Below, piece after piece: positions 1 to 10,830 of a stretch of 64,000 bases of DNA. A program made the position numbers and the translations under genes. The stretch is from the NCBI GenBank assembly GCA_026119855.1, contig JAOWBW010000144.1, positions 1,199,350-1,263,349 of the forward strand. The letters are read 5' to 3'. The notes below the pieces were generated by a model that saw nothing but the letters and a program-made list of their open reading frames with translations, searched no databases and was not told where the DNA came from. Each line of letters begins with the position of its first letter. The first letter of the stretch is position 1. This DNA is from Campanula takesimana. Its lineage: Eukaryota > Streptophyta > Magnoliopsida > Asterales > Campanulaceae.

Positions 1-288
1 GGGAGCAACAACAAGAAACTCAAGGTAAGTACAACGTAGATGCTGTTACTCTCCTTTCTTCTAAAGTTGACTTGATTTTAAAGAAATTTGAAAGTCTTAA
101 TGTGAATCCCGTGGCTAATGTTAACGTCATTTGTGAGTTATGTGGGTCAAACTCACATAACTCTGAAAGTTGTGAATTGCTTGACACTACTTCTAGTGAG
201 CAATCCAATTTCGTTGCTTCTGATGGACAAAGAGGGGGTATGTATTCAAACACATACAATCCGGATTGGAAAATACACCCCAATTTTT
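1..288 (+). pseudogene. Athila-like gag, middle fragment with zinc knuckle
   Basis: The frame starting at base 72 reads a CX2CX4HX4C zinc knuckle (CELCGSNSHNSESC) and then the block YSNTYNPDWKIHPNF, typical of Athila gag. The knuckle would bind RNA during particle assembly. The fragment continues upstream of the window. It is cut at 288 by the copia-1 LTR and resumes at 28002 after the TTTTT duplication. No start codon can be assigned. Confidence 0.7.
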
Positions 289-1300
289 TGTTGGTGTTGG
301 TGCCCTAGGCACGTTTAATAAACGTTGTAAATGTTATCATTTATTTCATGTTAATAAAGAGATGTTTTGATTATTATTGTTGTTCATGTTTACTTATAAT
401 AATCTCCGTCCCTAGTACTTGTTTGGTATTAGTATAAAGGCTAAATGATCATGGGATGATCATGTTAGATTTATGGGTACTTGTTAAGTACTGGACATGA
501 CCCGCTTTATGAGATCTATATCATGGTCAATGTCATATATATATATATATATATCTCATATTAGTTATGTCATTTGAATCCTTAGACATGAATTTATTAT
601 AGTCTTCCACTTGATGAACATTATGTTTGACATATTCAAACGCTACCTTTAACCGGGTAGTTATAAAGGGTATGATTGGCATAATCGGATTCATGTAGGG
701 AAGAATAATAAGCTATGATGGATTTGTCCCTCTTCGAAGAGATGTCAAGCTTGGGCCTCTCGTAGGGATGATGTTGATGAAAATGTTCGGCCGGACACAA
801 ATGAATTGATTGGATCAATGTCATTTGGATTATCAACATATTCGGAATCGAGAAAGTATTGAACAAAACAAGTTGACTGTTTGACCATGACTTGTGTTCA
901 ATGACATCGTGGACAAAAGGATTATGACATATTCTAAAGGAATGCGAACTTTTATCTAGTTATACTATTTGGGTAGGTATGACGGTTTGCTAGAACCTAA
1001 TCATATCTTATGGTTTCATGTTTGAATCCATTGCCAACTTAGTATAATCCTAGAGGGTCACACACAATAGAACGAATCCTTAAAAGGACTACATTGGAAT
1101 ATTGGGTCGAAGGACCATTAAGGGATTTAAAGAATTAGAAGAAGAAAAGTGGAAACAGGGGAGGTCCGGGCGGACCTGGCATGGTCCGGTCGGACCACTT
1201 GCCATACCCGGCCGGACCCGTCGGTTTCGGCAAAAACTTTCCTAATCTGTTTTCTTGCGGGTTTAGACATAAGTTACCCATTTGGAATAGGTCTAACTTG

Positions 1301-1308
1301 TATATAAA
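1301..1308 (+). promoter_or_regulatory. TATA box, copia-1 5' LTR
   Basis: TATATAAA followed by CAGCCCTAATTCG. The same element is present in the 3' LTR (27537) and in copia-2 (38318), which fits the U3 core promoter of this family. Confidence 0.7.
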
Positions 1309-1578
1309 CAGCCCTAATTCGTCCCTAATCAGTACATGTGTTTTTGCAAGCCTCCAAAGAGTTTTTGAAAATTATTTCTTGTTCTAAGAAATCCCTAGAT
1401 TGAAGAACAAGAACAAACACAATTATATTCCAAATAGTCAAAAATACAATTGAGAAAATGTGTTTCTCGATTTGGTCTAGCAACCAAGATCAAGTGTTCT
1501 TGATATTCGTTCGAGGTGTGGATACCGCTAGAGGGTGAAACTTATCATCTTCAAAGTTCGTGTTCAAGCTTTATGTTC

Positions 1579-1964
1579 GGACCTACTTCATGACCCGGTC
1601 GGACCTCCTGTTTCGGCTGGGATTTTTTCTGTTTTGTTTTCTTGAGGGTTTAGTCACTTGTTATCTATTTGGAATAGGTGAAACAAGTATAAAACTCCCT
1701 TCTAGTTGCCCTAATCAGTCCATAGCTTTGTGAGTGCCTCCAAGGGTTTGAGAGGATTATTTTCTTGTTCTAAGATCTCTTGGGTGAAGAACAAGAATAC
1801 ACACACACATAATAATTCCATATAGTTCTTATAATTGTGAAAGCGTGTTTCACAATTTGGTCTAGCAACCAAGATCAAGTGTTCTTGATATTCGTTCGAA
1901 GGTGTGGATACCAATAGAGGATGAAACTTATCACCTCAAGAGTTCATGTTCAAGCTTATGTTCG
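1579..1964 (+). repeat. Extra diverged LTR segment inside the copia-1 5' LTR
   Basis: This 386-bp block is a diverged copy of the preceding LTR part: a palindromic GG(T)CGGACC motif, a TATA-like TATAAAA at 1688-1694, and the same -CTTGTTCTAAGA- and GTGTGGATACC- landmarks. It lies between near-identical 17-18 bp repeats at 1561-1578 and 1947-1964. The 3' LTR lacks it. Confidence 0.8.
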
Positions 1965-2143
1965 TGATCAATGTTTCAAGTCTCCACCAAGAAGAGGTTG
2001 TTAATCAAAGGCATCAAGGGTTAGTATTCTAGTATTCATATTGTATGTATTTGATATAATCATATGAACGGATCTATGGCTTTGGGTTTCTATTAAATTT
2101 TAAATGCTATTTTCCGCTGCGCATGTTACTCCGAAACCCAACA

Positions 2144-3074
2144 GTGGTATCAGAGCCCCGTTCATGTTGATTATTTCAATACAAGATCATGTTGTGTGTA
2201 TATAAATTGCTTGTTTATGTGCCTAGCATGATATGAATATTGGATTATGATGTTTATGTGTTATATGATTTTATGTGGTTTATTGTTTTATAAACATTAA
2301 TCGCACGATTCAATCGCAATAAAAATTATGTTGGATTTAAAATTGTTTGGGTTATCAATTTTTGATTGGATCAAAGTTTTGATAATCGGGGAAAAAAAAC
2401 AATTTTGAGACAAATTTTCGAACTTTAAAAATTCTGGGATTTTCAGCGTAGGACCGACCGGACCAGAGCACGCACCCGGCCGGACCCTCAGGTCTGGAGT
2501 GGGTATCGGGCGTCTGGTTTTGGGTTTGAAGCTTTGGAAAAATATGGGTGGGTCCGACCGGACCAGTGACTGTACCCGGCCGGACCTTCTGGTCTGGATC
2601 GGGTATTGGGCAGTTGGTTTTGGGTGCGGATCTCGGGGTTTGATTTTCCTATTTGTTTTGATCTTGTGATTCTGAGATTGGATCAGAGTTTGGTTGGCTA
2701 ATCTACGTTCATCGAGATTGTGTTTCCCAAACTAGATCGCAATCAAAGTTTCAAAGATAAAACGAAGTTAGAATTATGAAGAGTTCATAATTGCTAAAAT
2801 TGAGAAACAAAGTTCTTGATCAAAGATTGGAGATTCATGTGGAATTGTGGATGAAATTGGCCTACGTTCATCGAGACCATCTATTGCTTAGTTTCGGCCA
2901 CATGGACTACTTTCTTGGTTTCTTGAATTAGTGCGGAATTGTGGCTTAGTTTCGGCCGCACTTCTTGTTGTCTTGATTTGGAGATAATAACCAAAGTTGA
3001 AATAGTCTCATCCTCATAATTATAGAGAACTAATGACACATAAATATTATGCTTAAATTAATGACTATTAATTT
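2144..3074 (+). other. Copia-1 primer binding site and leader, first part
   Basis: TGGTATCAGAGC at 2145-2156 complements the 3' end of initiator tRNA-Met, the usual copia primer. The leader that follows is non-coding. It carries two further clusters of the palindromic GG(T)CCG.CGGACC motif (2452-2485 and 2552-2590) and two similar blocks ending in -GGCCGCACTT- or -GGCCACATGG- near 2890-2960. The solo LTR interrupts it at 3075. Confidence 0.85.
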
Positions 3075-3280
3075 TGTAACGCCCATCTTTATTCTTGTTA
3101 AATATTTAACGTGCTTGTTAAATTCTTGGCTAGCATATTTAGATGCTATTTTATTTGAGTTAATTTATTTAACTATTTTAGAAAGTTAAGGTGGTTAAAT
3201 GTCAAAGTTAAAAGTTTAGGGGCCTTTTTGTCAAAGTTAGAACTTGAGGGGCCTAGCGGCAATTTTTGGAAAGTTCCAAG

Positions 3281-3287
3281 TATATAA
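3281..3287 (+). promoter_or_regulatory. TATA-like box in the solo LTR
   Basis: TATATAA about 206 bp after the LTR start, before the donor-like GTAAGTT. This is the expected order of promoter then transcribed region, but no transcript evidence is available here. Confidence 0.4.
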
Positions 3288-4599
3288 TGTTGGTTGCCTG
3301 AGAAAGGCAATTCATATTCTCAAGCTTTCTCGTTCTTTCCTCTGTTCCATAGAAGGGAGTTCAATTTTACCCTATTCTCGACTCCTCGCGATTAATTATC
3401 CCTCTGTTCGTGATTCTGGTCCCGGATAAATATTCGTGGCGTTGAATAGAGCGTTTCATGCCGAACATAAATTAATTTGGGTCAACTTGATTTTTGACTA
3501 GGTAAGTTATTGACTCCCCCTTACTTGTAATAACATGCATATATGTTATTCCCGATACTTGTTCTTGCTAAAATTGTGTTTTGAGCAATTTTTGTGATAC
3601 TTGTAATTTTGGGACAAAGGGAGTATAAATACACTGCGTACGAATTAAACTTGAAAAAGTGTTTCAAATGGGTTAACCTCCTGGGTTGTGAAAAGATTAG
3701 TAGGAAAATTGTTACTCCTATTCGTGAGACGGTAAAATAGTAGCTTGATTTAAATATTATTAGAAAAATTGTACCATTATTTGTGGTACGGGAAAATGAA
3801 TGGAAGTATCCCTAAATGTTTATAGTAGTATATTATAAAATTGTACTTATACTTTTGGGGACGGTGAAATATTTAATTGGAATAAAAGGAAATTATCCTA
3901 TTATTTATGGGACGGTAAAAGAAATGAATTGAGTTTGAAATAGTGTCTTGGGTATTGCCTAAGGGTTAGTAAAAGTATACTCCTACGCTTGAGACGGGGA
4001 TTTCTAAGCCTGGGAAAGAAATGGGTGTTTGCTAAAAATTGGACCAGGCGCCCGCCCGGTTAGTGACCAGGCGCCCGCCCTTTTGGCCAGAAGATTTGGG
4101 TTTCTGAAATGTTTGGATGAGCGCCCGCCCGGTCCTCCTTAGGCGCCCGCCCGGTCCCCTGTTCCAACCAAAGTGATTTAAATCTAAATTAAATTGAAAG
4201 TTTATCCCTTGTTAAGGAATATAGCCTTAAGATAAGATGTCCTAGCAAGTGTTGTGACACCTTAGGGGTATCAGAAGTGAGTCTTGAACATGATTACTCA
4301 TTAAATTAAAATGAGAACTTGAGTATAAAAAGAAGAACTCTTCTTTATGTTTAGTAAGTGCTATGAACAAGCACTTATGTGTTATGCTTGTCTTGGAACC
4401 TATGTTTGTGCACCTTGAGAGCACCAAATTAGTGTCTTGAGCTCGAATATCCTATGTAGGGGATTATGAACTTGTAAGTATGAGTTGTATAGCTCATTTT
4501 ATTTAATGTGAACTCGAAGTATTCTTGGTCTAGGTTTAGGGTATTACCCTAGATAGCCTAGATGAGTGTTGTAGAACACTCTAGTACTGAGAAATAGTC

Positions 4600-5060
4600 C
4601 CTTTGTGAACAAATAAAATATGGACTTGAATCATAATTAAATGATAACTTGAGTATAAGAGTAGTAACTCTTTTATGTGTCTTGAAGTTAATGTTTGTGT
4701 ACCTTAGGGGCACCAACTAATGTCTTGAGCTTGAATGTCCTAAGAAAAGGATTTGAAACTAATACGTGAAAGATGTATAATTCATCTTCCTAGCTTGAAC
4801 TCGAAGTATAAGATGTTTAACTCTTGTACATGTTTAACCATCCAAAGAAATGGATTCAGAATTTGGATATAAGATGATAAAATCTTGTATATGTATTGAA
4901 TGTCTTGAATGTCTTGAATGTCTTAAGTTGAGACAGCAACTTGAAGTATAAGACAATAAAATCTTGTACATGACTTGAACATCCAAATAATTGGATTAAG
5001 ACTTGAATATAAGATTATAAAATCTTGTACGTGCCTTGACACCAATATATGTGTATGGTA
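4600..5060 (+). repeat. Degenerate AT-rich repeats in the solo LTR
   Basis: Diverged copies of a unit with the core AATATAAGAT-TATAAAATCTTGTA recur, for example near 4800-4840, 4865-4895, 4935-4975 and 4995-5035. Unit length varies and copies differ by several bases. No coding sense is visible. Confidence 0.55.
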
Positions 5061-5764
5061 ATAAACTTGAAAGAGTCTTGATGTGTATATGCAAATCTTG
5101 CATATATTTACTTGATAGAATGTGGCTTCTTGATTGATTGGTACATGGTATGAATAACCAAAGAATTGGGTTATGGAACTAGATAGAGAATGATTAACTC
5201 TACTACATACTTGAACTTGATACGTGTATATTGGAAGTGCTATAAATAAGCACTAAAGTGTAAATGATTTAGTTTTTAATCGTGTATATACTCAATGAAG
5301 TATATAAAATATAAAGAAGATATCTTGTCTTGAAATGAGTTCCTAAAGAAAATAAGGACTAGTGTAATATGAAGATCATTCATATAATCGTGAATACTAC
5401 GATTTAAATTAATAAGAATGGTTATATAACACAAAATGTGTTAGAAAATGTATTCGATTATTAACGATACATATACGTGAAGTATGACTGTGTCTAGGTA
5501 CAATATGACCTATTCTACTACGTGTTTAGAGTATAATGTATTGAGCTCTATTTGATAGTAAGGGTATCGTGGTAGATACTTTAATGTGTTAAACGTGATA
5601 TGAATATGTACGTGCAAACTTGGCATGTGACAAAGTGATATACCCTACTACTTGACTGAAGTCTGTTATTAATGGACTCTTACTTGGATTGATCGTGTTA
5701 CATGGACACTTACGTGCCATAGTTGAACTTGATTGGTATTCGCAATAATTGAGTACGTGTACTT

Positions 5765-5878
5765 ATATTCTCGTGAGCACATGATATATGATTACATGGT
5801 GCATATTCTCGTGAGCACATGATATATGATTACATGGTGCATATTCTCGTGAGCACATGATACATGATTACATGGTGC
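5765..5878 (+). repeat. Three 38-bp tandem repeats in the solo LTR
   Basis: Units start at 5765, 5803 and 5841. Each begins ATATTCTCGTGAGCACATGA and is 38 bp long. The third unit differs from the others by one base. Near identity indicates recent local duplication. Confidence 0.9.
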
Positions 5879-6970
5879 ATAAAGAATAGTCCACTAATAA
5901 GGGACTGAGTTCTATTCCCGTAGTTCAAGTAAACATCTACTTGTGCATTCTTGTGTGAGTCCAGCTGGTTCTCCTTGCTTGTTCAAAAATATATAGGTTC
6001 ACGCTTGTCGCGAGAGCTGGGGCTTAAGTGACAATCGGGTCCCTATGTATTTCCGCCTGACCCCTTACTACCGGCCATAGTAAGGGCATAGCTTCCTTGG
6101 TTGGAGCAATAAGCCTGACCTAAGTGAATGCTAACTATTGTCTTGAACACCTCGTGGATCTTGTTCTTGTGGATGATACTGGTTACCAGGTCTTCTTATA
6201 TACTGCACAGCAGTTTCTTGTTCTTGTTCTTGGTTGTCCTCAGCTAGAAAAGCATCGACAACAAATGGTATTCTTGGGAGGAATAAGGAAGGATTCAGGT
6301 AAAATGCGCGATAGGCCTATGTTCATCTTGGTGAGTTGGTTTAGCCTCTCACACTACTTGACTACTTGTTACCTGAACCTTTCTTGAGCTTGATTACTTG
6401 TTGGGTTGGCTTAGCCTCTCCTATACTTGTTACTTGATGATACTTGATATATGATTACTTGAGTATCTACTTGTATTGCATGATAACATGACATATAGTT
6501 GCATGTTAATAGCTTACTGAGATTTATCTCACCCTTTATTTGTTTAATTGTTTCCCCCCCCAAGGAAAGCAGGGAATAGTACGCAGTGAGGCTCGACTTA
6601 GCTGGGAACTTACTCAGCAGGATATTCTTGTTCGAAGTTAGTGTCCTTTTATATTTTGGTAAGGACGATCTTGTATGAGTTAATAAACTCTGGGCTTGTA
6701 TTGGGGTAGTATTTGTTGTCCCTAGACAGTTCTTGATGCCAGCTTATTTGCTAGGCATGTCTTTCGTTGTATGTAACCTTGTTTGGTTTTAATTTTCTTG
6801 GTCTAGAACTCGTTGTGAGCTATCTTAGCTCCTTATTCTTGAGTAGATATAGCATGTCAGTTTGTTTCTAACAGGTATTGTTCCTGTTTCCCGTTAGTTT
6901 CTTGTTTCTTGTTAGTACGCGCACCAGGTTCGAGGTTCTATTAGGGGATCCCGGGACTTGGGGCGTGTCA

Positions 6971-7573
6971 AATTTAGCAGCTAAACTTGATGTGTAACAT
7001 GTTTATATTATGTGCTCATAAATGTGTTATATGCTATATGTGATAAACATTGAAAAAAAGTTTTATGTTCTTTTTGCCATGCCATGATTAAAACACTTGT
7101 TAGTATATGAGTAATTTCAATGTGGATTCGCCCTCGCGAGGTACATTGACTTTATTTATGTATGCGCAAGATAGACAATATGGGCACGACCTCGCGAGGC
7201 ACATTGACTATGCGTTTAAAATGGTTGAACTTAATTAGGCGTCAAAACAGTTTTGGGCCTAGGCAAAGACGAGATTAAACATGCTTTTTGAAATTGGATT
7301 TCTTAAAGAATCTCAGAAAAGGATCTAAGAATCATATGGGATATGATTGACATGATTGTCTACCTAATTAATTTGATTTTGTGTAATCCGCCTTAGCGGA
7401 CTTGAAATTAAATTAAAGTTGGATCTTAGCCCATTTAAATTTATATCATACATTGGATGTATAAGAAGGTTGTATAATTGAGTGGGAGTATTTTTTTGGA
7501 AAAATATATTGTTAATTTCTTTAATGAAAAATGGTACTTATTAAAATTTTAAAATTTTGCATAATTGTAGATA
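6971..7573 (+). other. Copia-1 leader, second part
   Basis: Non-coding leader resuming after the solo LTR. It holds two similar blocks (about 7120-7160 and 7178-7210) with the phrase CTCGCGAGG and an -ACATTGACT- end, and it runs to the gag ATG. The related copia-3 leaders (12200 and 19040 regions) align with this part. Confidence 0.75.
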
Positions 7574-9408
7574 ATGACTACCAACACTCAATCAATTTCG
7601 TTGCGATCGATCCTTTAAAAGGATAAGCTCCAAGAGAATGGTACGAACTTTATGGATTGGATCCGTAGCCTAAGAATAGTTCTTAGGCAAGAAGATAATT
7701 TGTACATTCTCGATGGGCCTCTTCCTGTTGAACCAGAATCCAATGCCCCTAGGGCAGAAAGAGACAGTTACAAGAAACATCGTAATGATTTTAGAGATGT
7801 AAGTTGTCTCATGCTTGCTACTATGTGCTCAAAACTTCAACAAAGTTTGGAACATTTGGAAGCCTATGAGATAGGCGTGGAGTTAAGAGCCATGTTTCAA
7901 AAGCAAGCTAGGCAAGAGAGGTAAAAGACCATTGTTGCATTCACTTCTTGCAAAATGAGTAAAGGGCAACAAGTAAGTCCTCACATGCTTAAAATGAAAG
8001 GCCATGTAGAGCATCTTGAGAAACTTGGCTATCTAATCCCATTGGATCTAGCCACGGATCTCATTCTTAATTCATTGCCTAAATGTTATAATCAGTTTGT
8101 GATGAATTATAACATGCATAGAATGGATAAGAATCTCTCCGAGTTGCATGGTATGCTTAAAACTGCGGAGATGAAGATTGTGGAGAAATGTTATCCTGTG
8201 CACATGGTTCAAGATGGAAAGAAGGCTAGTGCCAAAGGAAAGGGTAAGAAAGTTGTCAAACCCAAGATAAGCAAGGCAAAGGTTGCCAAGGCTTCTGAGG
8301 CAAAACCCGATTCACAAAAGGATGCAATCTATTTCCATTGTCAAGAAATTGGTCATTGGAAACGTAATTGCAAGGCTTTTAAGGAAGAGCAAAAGAAGAA
8401 GAAGAGCAGTGGGACTGCGTCGACTTCAGATATCTATATGATAGATATTCTCCTTTCTACCACTGATTCTTGGGTATTGGATACCGGATGTGGTTCTCAC
8501 ATTTATCTAAATGTGCAGGGACTAAAGAATAGGAGACTGCTTAAAGAGGGTGAAGTAGACCTACGCATGGGGAATGGAGCAAGAGTTGCTGCATTAGCCG
8601 TAGGGAAATATGAAGTCACTTTACCTTCCAGTTTAATACTTGTTTTGAACAATTGCTATTATGTACCGGATTTAAGTAGGAATATTATTTCAATTTCTTG
8701 TTTGGATAATGAAGGTTTTAAGTTTCTTATTGAAAATAAGAGATTTTCTATTTATTTAAATGATGTGCTTTATGGTATTGCAAATTCATTTAATGGCCTT
8801 TATGTCTTGGATGTCAAGAATGAAAATAATAACAATGTCTATCATGTAAATAAGAAATCTAAACCTAATGATGTAAATCAAACTTATTTGTGTCATTGCC
8901 GTCTTGGTCATATTAATGAGAAGCGTATCTCAAAACTCTATAGGGACGGTCTTTTGGGTTCATATGATCTTGAGTCATATGATACTTGCGAGTCGTGTCT
9001 TCTTGGAAAAATGACTAAGACACCTTTTACCAAGCTAGGTGAAAGGGCGAGTGACTTATTGGGATTGATACATTCCGATGTATGCGGACCACTAAGTAGC
9101 AATGCTAGGGGAGGGTTTTAATACTTCATAACATTCACTGATGATTATAGGAGATTTGGGTATGTTTACCTAATGAAACATAAAAGTGAAGCATTTGAGA
9201 TATTTAGAATATTTCAAAATGAAGTATAAAAACAACTTGGCAAAAGTATTAAGGCACTTCGATCGCATCGAGGTGGAGAATACTTGAGTCATGAATTCGA
9301 TGATCATCTAAAAAATTGTGGAATAGTTTCACAATTGACTCCACCCGGAACACCACAATGGAATGGTGTGTCTGAGAGGAGGAATCGGACCTTGTTGGAC
9401 ATGGTTCG
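7574..9408 (+). pseudogene. Copia-1 gag, protease and N-terminal half of integrase
   Basis: One frame runs from ATG 7574 to the insertion point at 9408, broken by stops at about 7616, 7922, 9119 and 9227. In order: gag capsid region; nucleocapsid knuckle near 8332-8373 reading YFHCQEIGHWKRNC, in which the first Cys of CX2CX4HX4C is Tyr; protease with active-site motif LDTGCGSH (Asp at 8480); GAG-pre-integrase with H/C ligands (CHCRLGH and CESC, 8890-9000); integrase core starting IHSDVCGPL. The second catalytic Asp, expected in a SDRGGEY-type motif, reads His (9266-9268). The frame continues without a shift at 24478. This copy cannot make active enzymes. Confidence 0.9.
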
Positions 9409-10830
9409 TGTTGGATATTATGCCTTAGGCCCTTGAGAAAGGCCTATGCGTTATATAAATTGTTATAGAGATAACAAACCCGGTTATTATATAACCATTG
9501 TCCCTAGCACTTATGAAGGGCTAGCGTGAGTTTAATGGATAATCATATGATGATTATAGTGCATAGGATGCGGATTAAACTTGTGGGTACATGTTGGAGA
9601 ACAAGTACTGGATAGACCCGTTATGAGATTTATGTCATGGTCAAATGTCATAATTAAATCTCATAATAGTTATATCATTTGATATCCTTAGACCTGAGAT
9701 TATCATGGTCTTCCACATGATGAACATTATGTTTGACGTACTCAAACGCTACCCCTAACCGGGAAGTTATAAAGGCTACGATTGGCATAATCGGATTCCT
9801 GTAGGGAAGAATGATAAGTCAAGATGGGATTTGTCCCTCTCTCAAGAGAGATATTTGCTTGGCCACTCGATGAGTGAGATTGATGATAGTGTATGGCCAT
9901 ACCCAAATGAATTGTAGTGTTCAATGTCATTTGCTCATATCAATCTACTCCGGATCGAGAAAGCATTGGACAACATAAGTGGACGTGGACCATGACTTAT
10001 GTACAATATGATATCGCGTGACAAAAGGATTATGATATGTTCTATAAGGTTACTTTGGACTTTCAAAGTTATACTATTTGGGTAGTCATAATGGCTTGCT
10101 AGAGTCCGCTTATGATTTACGAGGTCTTCAGACTCATTGCCAACATAGTATAATCCTATTGGGTCACACACACAGAACGGATCTTACTTGATACGAAAAA
10201 TGAGAAAAAAAACAGGGAAGTTGAAAAACCAACCGTACGGATAGTTTGGACTAGCCGTACGGATAGTGTGTCTGCTAACGGATTTAGTTTTCTCCCAGTA
10301 TATATTATGTGTTCTCTTCCGCCGAAAATGATTTACGAGGTCTTCAAAGTTTTTGTCAGATTTCTTTCTAGGAAAGAAATCCTTTAACCTAATGGATTTA
10401 GTTTTCTCCCAGTATATATTATGTGTTCTCTTCCGCCGAAAATGAGGTCTTAGGCATTGATTTTGGAAATTAACAAGAGTTTATTGGAGAGAGAAAAACA
10501 CATATTATACTAAGGTTATTGGGGTTTGATTTTTGTTCATCATCAAACCACAACAATTAAAGGGAGATTGAAGAATTGTTCTTCAACCATGTTTTTCAAG
10601 CCTAAGGATCTAGCAGTCAAATCAAGAAGCGTTCTTGAGTCCGTTCGATGTGTGGATACCGATAGAGGGTGTTTGCGTTAGCACCTTAAAGTCCGTGATC
10701 ATGGATTCGATCATCAAGGGTATGTTTCTTTCATCTTGTATTTAATTTAATCAACATGCACGGATCCGGTCTCTTGGGTGTTTGATTTTATCTGTTTATT
10801 CCGCTGCGCATGATGCATCAAAACCCAACA
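9409..10830 (+). repeat. Copia-3 outer 5' LTR (LTR A)
   Basis: Starts TGTTGGATATTATG and ends AAACCCAACA before a tRNA-Met primer site. It contains a local duplication: about 10282-10330 repeats at 10398-10446 (TTTAGTTTTCTCCCAGTATA...). Motifs with the palindrome CCGTACGG lie at 10229-10265, 40-70 bp before the TATA-like GTATATATTA at about 10299. Confidence 0.88.

Larger units (their letters stand above)
289..2143 (+). repeat. Copia-1 5' LTR (1855 bp, chimeric)
   Basis: Starts TGTTGGTGTTGG and ends GAAACCCAACA, directly followed by the primer site. It aligns with the 3' LTR at 26537-27996 except for an extra 386-bp block at 1579-1964. An AT dinucleotide run lies at about 534-554 and is shorter in the 3' LTR. 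GC-rich palindromic motifs (GGTCCGG and CGGACC cores) occur at 1162-1222, upstream of a TATA box at 1301. Confidence 0.9.
3075..6970 (+). mobile_element. Solo LTR of a chromovirus-like gypsy element (3896 bp)
   Basis: Starts TGTAACGCCC, ends GGGGCGTGTCA, and is flanked by the perfect 5-bp duplication AATTT (3070-3074, 6971-6975). No primer site or coding sequence follows, so it is an LTR left after recombination between the two LTRs of one element. It shares layout with the Tekay LTR at 44077: inverted-repeat-like ends, AGGCGCCCGCC motifs (4044-4160), a GTAAGTTA donor-like site early (about 3503), and GAGATTTATCTCACC plus a poly-C tract late (about 6522-6560). Short ORFs inside are not conserved. 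Confidence 0.88.

Noticed and set aside
534..554. AT dinucleotide run as a regulatory or origin element
   Set aside because: Simple microsatellite in the LTR, shorter in the 3' LTR, with no other supporting signal.
2144..2159. TGGTATCAGAGC sites as tRNA genes
   Set aside because: They are 12-base complements of the tRNA-Met 3' end directly after LTRs, without tRNA arms.
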